41,395 nucleotides of DNA from NCBI GenBank assembly GCA_026399515.1, contig JAPLQT010000060.1, positions 1 to 41,395 of the forward strand. Reading direction: 5' to 3'. Of this stretch, positions 9,181-17,559 are shown one piece after another. The translations under genes were made by a program, and so were the position numbers. Position 1 is the first letter of the stretch; every line of letters begins with the position of its first letter. Under the pieces are notes generated by a model. That model saw nothing but the letters and a program-made list of their open reading frames with translations, had not been told where the DNA came from and did no database searches. This DNA comes from Pseudomonadota bacterium. Lineage in GTDB: Bacteria; Pseudomonadota; Gammaproteobacteria; Burkholderiales; Rhodocyclaceae.

Positions 9181-10907
9181 TACATGCGCTCCGTCAGGTC
9201 GACCACGCGCGCCACTTCTTCGAGCGAAGTGGTGCCGTCGCGCACCCGCCGCAAGCCATCTTCGGCGAGGGGGCGGAAGCCCTTGGCCAGTGCAGCGTTG
9301 CGTATCTCGCGGACGGTGGCGCGGCGGGCGATGAGTTCGTCGATGTCGCCGTCGAGCCTGAGCAGCTCCATGATCGCGACCCGGCCACGGTAACCCTGAT
9401 AGCCGCAGGCTTCGCAGCCGGCGGCCCGGTAGATGTTGGGGGCGGGTTCCTGGCTTTCCTGTCCGAGCAGGCGGATCTCGTGGGGCTCTGCCGGGTAGGG
9501 CCTGCGGCAATGGGTGCACAGCCTGCGCAATAGGCGCTGGGCGATCACCCCGATGATGTTGCCGGCCATGATGTCGGGCAGGATGCCGATGTCCATGAGG
9601 CGCGGGAAGACGCCGATGGCCGAGTTGGTGTGCAGCGTCGAATACACCTGGTGGCCGGTCATGGCCGCGCGGAAGGCCATCTCGGCGGTTTCCGCGTCGC
9701 GGATTTCGCCGACCAGGATCACGTCCGGATCCTGGCGCATCATCGAACGGATGCCGTTGGCGAAATCCAGCTTGGCCGCTTCCGCCACCGAAGTCTGGCG
9801 GATCATGGCCATCGGGTATTCGACCGGATCTTCGAGGGTCATCACATTGACGCTTTCCTCGTTGATGTGATTGAGCACCGAATACAGGGTGGTGGTCTTG
9901 CCGCTACCGGTCGGGCCGGTGACCAGGATGATGCCTTCGGGGCGCGCGATCATCTTCTTGAGCATCTCCAGGTGATGCTCGTCGAGTCCGAGACCGTCTA
10001 TCGGGACGATGCCTTTTTCCCGGTCGAGGATACGCAGCACAACGTTCTCACCGTGGATGGTGGGCTGCGCGGCAACCCGGAAATCGACCGCGCGGCCGCT
10101 GATATTGATGGAGATACGTCCGTCCTGCGGGGCGCGCGTCTCGGCGATGTTCATGCCGCCCATCACCTTCAGGCGGACCGTCATGGCGGGCCAATAGGAT
10201 TTATGCAGGGCGCGGATCTGCCGCAGGATGCCGTCGATGCGGTAGCGGATGCGCAGGAAAGTGGCTTCGGGCTCGAAGTGGATGTCCGAAACATCGCGCT
10301 TGACGGCGTCGGTCAGCAAGGCATCCACCAGACGCACCACCGGCTGGCTGTATTCGTCGAGGGAGGCGGCGATGCTGCGGTAATCGATCTCGCCGGTCTC
10401 GATTTCGTTGAGGATGCCGTCGATGGACAATTCGTGTCCGTAGTATTGATCGATGGCGCGGGCAATTTCCTGTTCGCCGGCCAGCAGCGTGTCGATCAGC
10501 AATTCGCGGGTAGTCAGCGAGCGCAACCGGTCCAGTGCGATGATGTCGTTCAAGTCGGCGACGGCAATCGTCAGGCGGTTCTGTTCGGCGTTGTAGTCGA
10601 GGGGCAACAGCTTGTGGCGCTTGGCGAGTTCGTGCGAAACCAGGCGCAATGCGGCCGGGTCCACCATGGCGTTGGAGAGATCGATCGACTTCTTGCCGAG
10701 CGATTCGCCCAGCGCGTCGCGCAAGGTGGTTTCGGAAACGAAGCCGAGGCTGACCAGCAGTTTGCCGATCGGCTGGTTCGATTTCATCTGCTCCAGCAGA
10801 GCGATGCGCAACTGATCTTCGCTGATGACGCCCTGCGCGATCAGGAGTTGACCGATCGGTTGCCTGGACGGGGTCGGTGTGTTCATTCTGCCGCTATTCT
10901 CCGGCAT
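9180..10907 (-). CDS. mshE: Pilus assembly ATPase (GspE/PilB family) with MshEN domain
   Basis: Secretion ATPase of 575 residues. The N-terminus holds a tandem motif of the c-di-GMP-binding MshEN type: IGQLLIAQGVISEDQLRIAL followed by IGKLLVSLGFVSETTLRDAL. The ATPase core has Walker A GPTGSGKTTTLYSV near residue 329, the Asp box, Walker B VILVGEIRDAETA, and a C-terminal four-cysteine zinc site (CTHCRRP and CEACGYQGYRGR). It powers pilus extension. The second in-frame ATG at 10886 has a GGAG about 12 nt upstream and removes only seven residues, so it is an alternative start. With the upstream mshN frameshift repaired there is no overlap between the two genes. Confidence 0.93.
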   Translation of the reverse strand: MPENSGRMNTPTPSRQPIGQLLIAQGVISEDQLRIALLEQMKSNQPIGKLLVSLGFVSETTLRDALGESLGKKSIDLSNAMVDPAALRLVSHELAKRHKLLPLDYNAEQNRLTIAVADLNDIIALDRLRSLTTRELLIDTLLAGEQEIARAIDQYYGHELSIDGILNEIETGEIDYRSIAASLDEYSQPVVRLVDALLTDAVKRDVSDIHFEPEATFLRIRYRIDGILRQIRALHKSYWPAMTVRLKVMGGMNIAETRAPQDGRISINISGRAVDFRVAAQPTIHGENVVLRILDREKGIVPIDGLGLDEHHLEMLKKMIARPEGIILVTGPTGSGKTTTLYSVLNHINEESVNVMTLEDPVEYPMAMIRQTSVAEAAKLDFANGIRSMMRQDPDVILVGEIRDAETAEMAFRAAMTGHQVYSTLHTNSAIGVFPRLMDIGILPDIMAGNIIGVIAQRLLRRLCTHCRRPYPAEPHEIRLLGQESQEPAPNIYRAAGCEACGYQGYRGRVAIMELLRLDGDIDELIARRATVREIRNAALAKGFRPLAEDGLRRVRDGTTSLEEVARVVDLTERM

Positions 10908-10932
10908 CGCGCCGATGCTGGCAACTGCAACT

Positions 10933-12199
10933 CTATTGCAGTTCCCTCAGCCGGGTGTTGAGCTGAGCCTTGTCGAAGCTGGACGGGTGGTTTTCCGCCG
11001 CGGCCAGAGCCAGACTGTAATAGCGCTGAGCGAGTTTGGGTTGATGCAATCGATCCAAGCTGATTGCCAGGTTGAACAAGGGCCTCATCCCAGCGATTCT
11101 GGCTGGCGTAAAGATTGCCCAGGGCAAAGTTCAAATAAGGCAGGTCCGGCTGGGTGGCAAGCAAGGTCTTCAGGCGTGACTCCGCTTGCAGCGGATCGAT
11201 CTTGCCCTTCAAGCCTATCAATCCGGCATGCGCCAATGCGTCTCTGGGATCGGCGTCGATGGCTCGCAGATAGTATTCCTCGGCGGCGCCGGATCGCCCC
11301 AGGCGCAGGCTGATCGCGGCCATGCCATGCAGCGCGTCGATGTTGGCCGCCTCTGCCTTCAGTACCTGTAGATACTCATTCTGGGCGTCGGCGAGTTTGC
11401 CCGCCATGTAAGCTTCATAGCCGCGCGACAATGCCGGATTGAGCGAGATTCTCGATGCCGCCAGGCGGATGGGTTTGCCTGCCTCGCCCGGTGCGCCGGC
11501 GGCGGGTTCCACGTTGGCCGGACGGGCCGGTTCAGCGGCGGCTATAGGCTTAACTTCCGTCGCCGGAGTGGGCGGCACAACGGCCGGAGCGGCAGGAGAC
11601 GCCGGCGCCGGCTGAGCGGGCGGGCGCGGGATATTCGGCAATGAAATGCCGGCGTTCAATCCGCTGCTGGGTTGGAGTTGAAGCCAGAAATAGGCGCCGA
11701 TACCGATGCCGGCCAGCAGGCTGACTACCCCTATGGCAATGGCGAGGCGGCGCTTGGACGGAGGCTTGCCGGTCTGCTTGGCATCGAACAGATTCTGTGC
11801 CGCTTCGCGTTCCTCGGGTTCGGCTTTCCTGGCCGGAGCAGGCGCAGGTTTTGGCGCAGGCTTGGCCTCTGGAATGGCTGCGGGACGTGATTCGACGGCT
11901 GCCTGCTGAGGCAGTCTGCGTTCGTTAATGACCGGTTTTGCCGCGGCGGCATGGGCGATAAACTCCTCGTCGAGGACACCCAGGTGGGTTGGCAACTCGG
12001 GCAGTGGGGGCGGCAATTCGGGGCTGACGGGGATAGACGGAGGCACGTCCGGATCCGGCATCGTCAACGGGGTGAGTTCCAAGGTAAGCGGCGGCGATGA
12101 CGAAGCTGCCTTCCCCGCCGTGTCGGCCGCGGCTTCCGTCGCCTGGCTCAGGCGTTTCGCCTGCTCGGCTTTATTCAGGGCGTCCATCAGCAGGCTCAC
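10933..12199 (-). CDS. mshN: MshN-like TPR protein, frameshifted near the C-terminus
   Basis: Begins MSLLMDALNKAEQAK, a start typical of TPR proteins in MSHA loci. A Pro/Ala-rich cytoplasmic stretch, one membrane helix (about residues 148-173, LAIAIGVVSLLAGIGIG), a long Pro/Ala linker and tetratricopeptide repeats (GYEAYMAGKLADAQNEYLQV, ALHGMAAISLRLGRSGAAEE) follow. The TPR continues as LFNLAISLDRLHQPKLAQRY only after a frame change at about 11080-11086, where one extra base in a GGG run on the plus strand would explain the break. The repaired frame stops at 10933; the unrepaired one runs to 10883 with a nonsense tail overlapping mshE. It overlaps mshL by four bases (ATGA). Probably a pilus biogenesis scaffold. 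Confidence 0.78.
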
Positions 12200-14058
12200 T
12201 GTGGATTGCCCCCATTCTTGAAGACCTGGCGTTGCGGTCCGAACGTTCCCTTGAAATAATCCTGGCCGGGCAATTGATCTCGATATTCGCGGTAGTCACC
12301 GTTAAGACTGGAGTCCTGGATCACGATCGGTCTCAGAAACACCACCAATTCCGTCTTGACACGCTCGTCGCTGCGGCTGACAAACAGGTTGCCGAATACC
12401 GGGATATTCGCAAGACCGGGCACGGTGTTGTCTACGTTATTCAAGGAGTCTTCCATCAGGCCACCCATTACCGCGATATTTCCGTTGCCGACGCGGATCA
12501 TGGATTCCATCTCGCGGGTGCGGATCACCGGGATGGAACTGACGATATCGCTGCTGAAGCCATTCGCCGAGCTGGCTTTCAACGACGGGTTGGGATCCGG
12601 CACGCTGCCTACGATGCGCGAAACGCTGGGGCGGATGTTCAATAAGACCGTATCGTTGGCGCTGATCTGCGGCGTCACGTTCATGACGAAACCGACCGGC
12701 ACGGTATTCAGGGTGGTCGTGTAGGAAACGATGGGCTGCGCACCAGAAACCCCGGGTGTGATATCGGCCTTGATGGTGAAATAGACCCGGTTGTCGATGA
12801 CTTTGAGTACCGCTGTCTGGTTGTTGATGACTGATAGCTTGGGGCTGGACAATACCTTGACGGTGCCGAAGGCTTCGAGCAGCTTGATCGAACTGCTGAC
12901 CAGACCGACGCCCTTGACCGCCGTGTTGCTGTTGCTGAGTTCGAATATGCTCGATGCGGGTGCGGCGATGTCGCCGGCGACTTTTTGGACCAGCCTGAAA
13001 CCAGAGCTGCCCAAGGGTAAGATGCTCCAGTCTATTCCTTGCTGGTAACTGTTGGAAAGTTGCACCTCGGCGATGGTGGCCTCGATCATTACCTGGCGGC
13101 TGACACGCGACAGCACCTGATCCAGGAATTCCTGGATTTTCTCGTGCTGCCGCGCGGTGGCTCGGATGCTTAAAATGCCGCTCTCGGGGTTGGATATGAC
13201 CGAGGCGGCTTCACGGAAAGTATTGCGGCGGACGACCGTCGTTCCCTCCTGTTGCAGCGATGCAGGAGCCGGAGTGGCGGCCGCCGGCGGGGGCGTGGTG
13301 GCCTTGCCGCCAGCCGCTTTCCCCAACAACGCGGCGACTCCCGCGATTCCCCCTACTCCGCTGGTCGATTGTTGTTCGGCACGTTCCACGGATGTTTCGC
13401 TGGATCCCTCCGGCAGGATCTTGTCCGTTTCGCGCAGCAGATCCTTGAGGTTCTTCTCGAGCGTTTCCCAAAAATGGTTCTTCGAAGTGTTCTCGATTTT
13501 CGTCAGAGAGTTGTTGCCGCCAGTTCCGGTCGTTCCGCCCGCCCCGGTCGAGGCGATCTGCGTCGTCACCGTGGTGTTGCCGCTGGTGTCACGCGCCATG
13601 TTGACGTAATCAACCTTGTAGGTTCGCAGATAGGGCGAGTCGGGCATGACGACCAGATTCGGGCCGTCGAGTTCCCAGCGTAGATCGACCTGTTTGCCGA
13701 TGCGGTTGAGGAGTTGCTGCAAGGTTTGGTCGATGGCGTTGAGTGTCACGACACCTTGTATGCCGGGATGGATATCGACGTTGACCTTGGCATCGCGAGC
13801 CAGGGCAAACAGGAGTTCCTGAACATTGACGTTGTTGACGACGACGCTATAAGTTTCGGTCGGCGCCGCCGGTTTTGGCTTCGGCAGGGCGGCGGACAAC
13901 TGCACTGGCTGGGGAATATTTCGCGAGTCCTGTGGCGGCAGATTTTCCGACCGGAGATGGCCTGACGAGGGCGGCTGAACAGGCGCATTGGTGCATCCTG
14001 CCAGAACCAGCGTGGCGCAGACGGCGAAAAGCTCAACACGTAATGGTCGGAAGGTCAT
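12196..14058 (-). CDS. mshL: MSHA-type outer-membrane secretin (MshL/PilQ family)
   Basis: With the start at 14058 the protein (620 residues) opens with a lipoprotein signal ending LVLAGC; the upstream ATG at 14100 adds 14 residues before the signal and is less likely. An STN-type domain (YSVVVNNVNVQELLFALARD), a variable Gly/Ser/Pro-rich region, a short NolW-like part and the secretin domain follow. The secretin domain ends with the usual VPGLANIPVFGNLF and TELVVFLRPIV strands. It forms the outer-membrane pore for the pilus. Downstream it overlaps mshN by four bases. The 82-bp gap before mshM contains an AT-rich motif related to the palindrome near the prepilin gene. Confidence 0.93.
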   Translation of the reverse strand: MTFRPLRVELFAVCATLVLAGCTNAPVQPPSSGHLRSENLPPQDSRNIPQPVQLSAALPKPKPAAPTETYSVVVNNVNVQELLFALARDAKVNVDIHPGIQGVVTLNAIDQTLQQLLNRIGKQVDLRWELDGPNLVVMPDSPYLRTYKVDYVNMARDTSGNTTVTTQIASTGAGGTTGTGGNNSLTKIENTSKNHFWETLEKNLKDLLRETDKILPEGSSETSVERAEQQSTSGVGGIAGVAALLGKAAGGKATTPPPAAATPAPASLQQEGTTVVRRNTFREAASVISNPESGILSIRATARQHEKIQEFLDQVLSRVSRQVMIEATIAEVQLSNSYQQGIDWSILPLGSSGFRLVQKVAGDIAAPASSIFELSNSNTAVKGVGLVSSSIKLLEAFGTVKVLSSPKLSVINNQTAVLKVIDNRVYFTIKADITPGVSGAQPIVSYTTTLNTVPVGFVMNVTPQISANDTVLLNIRPSVSRIVGSVPDPNPSLKASSANGFSSDIVSSIPVIRTREMESMIRVGNGNIAVMGGLMEDSLNNVDNTVPGLANIPVFGNLFVSRSDERVKTELVVFLRPIVIQDSSLNGDYREYRDQLPGQDYFKGTFGPQRQVFKNGGNPQ

Positions 14059-14131
14059 GGCGAATGCGGACACATCCAGTTCAGTGATCGTTTCGATCAT
14101 AGCACGTTAAGAATGAAACACAATTCCATGA

Positions 14132-14158
14132 TTCAATTTATATATTGTTGAAGTATCG
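14132..14158. promoter_or_regulatory. AT-rich dyad resembling the 260-293 palindrome
   Basis: TTCAA at 14132-14136 and TTGAA at 14148-14152 form a loose dyad. The right half, GTTGAAGTATCG, matches the right half of the 260-293 palindrome (GTTGAAATATCG) at 11 of 12 bases. It lies about 75 bp upstream of the mshL lipoprotein start. No convincing sigma54 promoter was found between it and mshL, so its role is open: second site for the same regulator, or chance. Confidence 0.35.
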
Positions 14159-14182
14159 GCATCCGGAGCGCGCGTCGGCCGC

Positions 14183-15646
14183 TCACCGCAAATGTTTCAC
14201 CATGCGCGGGAATGGACTGAGGCCGCGTATCGCTACGGGCAATTGCTTGATCGCGTTGATGGCGGCCTCCCGGCTTGGATACTCGCCATAGATGACTCCG
14301 ACGCGTTGAACGCCCCGGCTATTGGCCACATAGACCCGCACTTGGTCGGCGCCGAGCAGTTCGATGGAGCGGACGACGAAATCCTCGATGGCCGATGCCT
14401 GGCCCAGGTCCGAACCCAGAAGCTGGATAAACCAGCGATCGTCGGGAGTGGCCTTCAGCCACAATTGAGTAGCTTCGAGGCGCAGGCGTGCCTGCTCGCC
14501 AAGTTTTGTGGCCGGGTTTACTAGTGGAGTCGCATCTGCAACCGATGGTTTGGCCGGAATGGTTTGCTTGAGTGACGCGGTGAGATTCGGTCGGGTAGTG
14601 GCAATGGCCGAAGGTGGAGGCGCATTTGGTGCAACCGCCGCGGGAGCCAGCGCTGCCTTTTTCACTGGTTGGATCGCCGCTGCCGGTTTTTCGGATGCCA
14701 CCGGCGTATCGGCGGCCGACGACACTGGGGCGTTGGCGGGAGCCGGTTGGAGGCTCTTGTAAATGAAAACGAGGAAGGCCAGCACCACCAGGACCGTGGC
14801 CGCCAGGCCTGCCCAGAGCCGGGTGCGAGGCGGGCGGAAATCGCCGAATTCGGCGTCCCGGATGGCGGCATGGATATGCCGCGGCGAGATTTGGTGGGTG
14901 TTTTCGGCGAAGGCGGCAAGCAGGGATTTGTCGGCAATTATATTGATGCGTCGCGTCAGGCCCAACGAAGCGCCGGTGATGAGTTTCACCGAGGAATCGC
15001 TGAATATCTTCGGACCGTGATAGCCCGCCGCGCGCATGCGGAAGTCGATATACCCGTCGATGTCGTTGCGCACCATCGGTTCGAGTGCGAAGTTATGGGT
15101 GATGCGCTCCTTTAACTGGCGCATATTAGGCCTGGAGAGAATCTCGTTCAACTCCGGTTGCCCGAATAGCACCAGTTGCAGGAGCATGTGGTGATTGGTT
15201 TCGAGGTTCGAGAGCAGGCGAATTTCTTCCAGTGTCTCGATCGGCATGGCATGCGCCTCGTCGATCAGAATGACCACCTGCTGCCCGTTGCCGTGAAGGC
15301 CGATCAGATGTTCCTGTAGGCGGCGCAGTACGGCGGTGGCCCGTCCTTTTCCGGTTTCCACGCCCAATTCATCGGCCAGGGCGAAAAGAATGTCCTCGCG
15401 CGACAGGGACGGATTCGCCAGATAGACCGTAACGACATCGGGTGGCAAACGCTCCATCAACACCCGACACAGCATGGTCTTGCCGCTGCCGACCTCGCCG
15501 CTGATCTTGACGATGCCTTCGTCGTGAGTTATCGCGTAGATCAGTGCATCCAGAGTCGCCCCCCGGTTGGCCCCGGCAAAAAAGAAATCGGTGTTCGGGG
15601 TGATGCGGAACGGGGCCTCGGAAAGACCATAATGTTCAAGGTACAT
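14183..15646 (-). CDS. mshM: MshM/ExeA-like AAA+ ATPase with C-terminal SPOR-like domain
   Basis: Starting at ATG 15646 the protein has 487 residues and begins MYLEHYGLSEAPFRITPN, the standard start of ExeA/MshM ATPases. Walker A is GEVGSGKT at residues 50-57, Walker B is VVILIDEAHAM, and one membrane helix lies at about 276-296. After a Pro/Ala-rich linker, the last ~80 residues (WFIQLLGSD... VRVYVANSRGVQRVGVIYGEYPSREAA) resemble a peptidoglycan-binding SPOR domain. It probably helps the secretin pass or assemble in the cell wall. A longer open frame reaches 15880, but its first 78 codons read through the structured repeat at 15648-15914 and are not credible. No ribosome binding site is seen: the repeat ends one base before the ATG. 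Confidence 0.87.
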   Translation of the reverse strand: MYLEHYGLSEAPFRITPNTDFFFAGANRGATLDALIYAITHDEGIVKISGEVGSGKTMLCRVLMERLPPDVVTVYLANPSLSREDILFALADELGVETGKGRATAVLRRLQEHLIGLHGNGQQVVILIDEAHAMPIETLEEIRLLSNLETNHHMLLQLVLFGQPELNEILSRPNMRQLKERITHNFALEPMVRNDIDGYIDFRMRAAGYHGPKIFSDSSVKLITGASLGLTRRINIIADKSLLAAFAENTHQISPRHIHAAIRDAEFGDFRPPRTRLWAGLAATVLVVLAFLVFIYKSLQPAPANAPVSSAADTPVASEKPAAAIQPVKKAALAPAAVAPNAPPPSAIATTRPNLTASLKQTIPAKPSVADATPLVNPATKLGEQARLRLEATQLWLKATPDDRWFIQLLGSDLGQASAIEDFVVRSIELLGADQVRVYVANSRGVQRVGVIYGEYPSREAAINAIKQLPVAIRGLSPFPRMVKHLR

Positions 15647-15647
15647 T

Positions 15648-15914
15648 GGAGTGCCTAACAGAATGAAACACGTGATGCGTTGCGACCAGGACGGGATGGA
15701 TGCAAGGCGCGGTGCGCAGGCAAGGGCGATCCCCTTGCCAAGCGCCGCAACGCAGCAGACGCCCGCCCTGGTCGCAACCCGAAGGGACGTCGGCGTTTGG
15801 GCGCATCGCCGCGTTCCGGCGGCTTGCTTGGGGCGACCCAAGCGGCGCCGCCGCGCCTTGCGCTGCATCCCAAACGCCATAGTCGCACACGCGTTTCATT
15901 CTGCTAGGCACTCT
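15648..15914 (-). repeat. Structured intergenic element, copy A (three long stems, conserved junctions)
   Basis: Read in the minus direction (that of the flanking genes), the two 27-base ends (15888-15914 and 15648-15674) pair with one mismatch at the tip and two G.U wobbles. An internal arm pairs GGCGTTTGGG with CCCAAACGCC. A second arm of 17 bp begins GTTGC and ends GCAAC with a single G.U wobble. Between the arms lie CCCTTCGGGTTGC and GCAACGCATCACG, both also found in copy B (31043-31312). In the other direction the wobbles would be A.C mismatches, which suggests an RNA made with the operon. It fills the space from the regulator's stop codon (TAG at 15913-15915) to one base before the mshM ATG. 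Confidence 0.85.
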
Positions 15915-17370
15915 AATGGCTTCCCTGACTTTTCATGCGTGCAAGCGTCTCGATCCGGCTATAGAGCGTGGTGCGATTGATGCCAAGCAACTTCGCCGCC
16001 TGGCTGAGGTTACCCTGGGTGAGCCGCTGCGCGGCCTCTATATAGGCTTCTTCCCACAGATGCAGGGTGTCGTCGAGGCTGAAATCCCTGCGCTGCTGTA
16101 GGTGATGCAAGGCCGTATCGATCAGTTCGACCGGATCGTTTGACGGCGAACGGCTTGGCGATAACTCGATGGCTTGGCTATCGAGTTCGGCTTCGAGTTC
16201 AGCGGCGGATACCGATTGCCCCGGATATTTGGTGGTCAGCCGGATCACGATATTGCGCAGTTCACGGACATTCCCGGGGAAATTGTAATCCATCCAGCGT
16301 GTTTCGGCTTCAACCGAAAGACTGAACGGCGATTGCCCGGATTGCTGCGCGTAGATGGCACGGTAGTGATCGAGCAGCAGACGCTTGTCCTCCCCCATGT
16401 CGCGCAATGCCGGGACAGTGATGGAAAACACGCTCAGGCGGTGGTACAGATCGGCTCGGAACCGTCCCTCGCGGACTTCCTGGCGCAGGTCGCGGTTGGT
16501 CGCGGTGATGACGCGAGCATGCGAAAGGCGCTGTTGCGTCTCCCCGACTCTCTGAAATTCCCCGTTTTCGAGCACGCGTAATAATTTGGGCTGCAAATCC
16601 AGCGGCAATTCGCCGATTTCGTCAAGGAACAACGTGCCATTGCCGGCATCCTCGAAGTAACCGGATTTGTTCGCCGCGGCGCCGGTAAAAGCTCCCTTGG
16701 CATAACCGAACAAGGTCGGTTCGACCAGCATGGGCGAGATCGCCGCGCAGTTGAGGGCGAAAAATGGGCTGTCTCTTCTCTCGGACATTTGATGCAGGCA
16801 GCAACTGGCGACAATTTCCTTGCCGCTGCCGGAGCCCCCCTCGATCAACACCGGGAAAGGCGAGTTGGCATACTGACGGGCTTGTTCACGCACTTTCAGA
16901 ATCGGCGGGCTCGCACCTATCAGGCGGCATTCGACCTGATGTATGGAGGGAAGGCTCGCGGCAGGCTCCGCATTGTCGAAGGACAATACTTTCAACAGGA
17001 TTTGACGCAAGTGCTCCGGATCGGCCGGCTTGGCGACAAATTCGGTGGCGCCCAGGGTCCGGGCATGCCTGCCGCTGGCCTCCTCGTTCTGGCCCGAGAG
17101 GACGACAATCTTCATGCCCGGCGAATGCGCCAACAGGCTTGAGATCAACGCGTAGCCTTCGTCCGGGCGATGCGGCAAAGGCGGCAGTCCCAGATCGATC
17201 AGCGCCAGCTGCGGCGGGACTGTCGTGTCCCGCAGGCGGTTGATGCATTCGACCCGCGAATCGGCCACCAGTATGTCGAAATCACGGCTCAGGAAATAGC
17301 TCAGCGTCTCCGTGATCAGCGGATCGTCATCAACGATCATCAGCAGGGGTTTGCGGGCAGCTTCTGTCAC
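15913..17370 (-). CDS. NtrC-family sigma54 response regulator of the pilus cluster
   Basis: The 485-residue protein has a receiver domain (acidic pocket IVDDDP, phospho-acceptor Asp59 in ALIDLG), a sigma54-interacting AAA+ domain with Walker A-like GGSGSGKE, the sigma54-contact loop GAFTGA and Walker B GTLFLDEIGEL, and a Fis-type helix-turn-helix at the end (LSQAAKLLGINRTTLYSRI). It would be phosphorylated by a histidine kinase, most simply the one at 414-2157, and activate sigma54 promoters such as that at 193-208. Lying at the head of the pilus cluster and divergent from mlaF, it is probably the cluster's own regulator (inference). Its stop codon lies at the edge of copy A of the structured element. 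Confidence 0.9.
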   Translation of the reverse strand: MTEAARKPLLMIVDDDPLITETLSYFLSRDFDILVADSRVECINRLRDTTVPPQLALIDLGLPPLPHRPDEGYALISSLLAHSPGMKIVVLSGQNEEASGRHARTLGATEFVAKPADPEHLRQILLKVLSFDNAEPAASLPSIHQVECRLIGASPPILKVREQARQYANSPFPVLIEGGSGSGKEIVASCCLHQMSERRDSPFFALNCAAISPMLVEPTLFGYAKGAFTGAAANKSGYFEDAGNGTLFLDEIGELPLDLQPKLLRVLENGEFQRVGETQQRLSHARVITATNRDLRQEVREGRFRADLYHRLSVFSITVPALRDMGEDKRLLLDHYRAIYAQQSGQSPFSLSVEAETRWMDYNFPGNVRELRNIVIRLTTKYPGQSVSAAELEAELDSQAIELSPSRSPSNDPVELIDTALHHLQQRRDFSLDDTLHLWEEAYIEAAQRLTQGNLSQAAKLLGINRTTLYSRIETLARMKSQGSH

Positions 17371-17484
17371 TTGACGGTTTTTCCGGGCGATAGCTGGAGC
17401 GGTGAGGATAAGCCGGCGTACGTATTATCGCGCCATCATATTGCAAAGCGCTGTTGCTGTGTAACGCCGGTCCAAATCCGATAG

Positions 17485-17529
17485 TGTGACATAAATCACA
17501 AAAAGTGAACTCCGGTCATCTGGTAGAAT
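17485..17529 (+). promoter_or_regulatory. CRP-type site and -10 box upstream of mlaF
   Basis: TGTGACATAAATCACA at 17485-17500 is a perfect CRP consensus (TGTGA, six bases, TCACA). A -10-like TAGAAT follows at 17524-17529, placing the CRP centre near -42 to -43 from the likely start of transcription, with no recognisable -35 box between. That is the geometry of class II CRP activation. The site lies between the divergent regulator gene and mlaF, so either could be controlled. Confidence 0.65.
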
Positions 17530-17559
17530 CAATGGCTTCCGAATATACGGAACGAATCA

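Noticed and set aside
9181-9519. Longer start for mshG
   Set aside because: This is the mshE gene in another frame; the residues before the ATG at 9180 show no T2SSF similarity.
14059-14182. sigma54 promoter before mshL
   Set aside because: No GG-N10-GC sequence of adequate match was found on the minus strand in this gap.
15647-15880. N-terminal extension of mshM to 15880
   Set aside because: The extra codons read through the structured element; family alignment places the start at 15646.
15648-15914. Integron attC site
   Set aside because: attC sites are single imperfect hairpins with defined R boxes; this element has three separate long stems, lies inside an operon, and no integrase is present.
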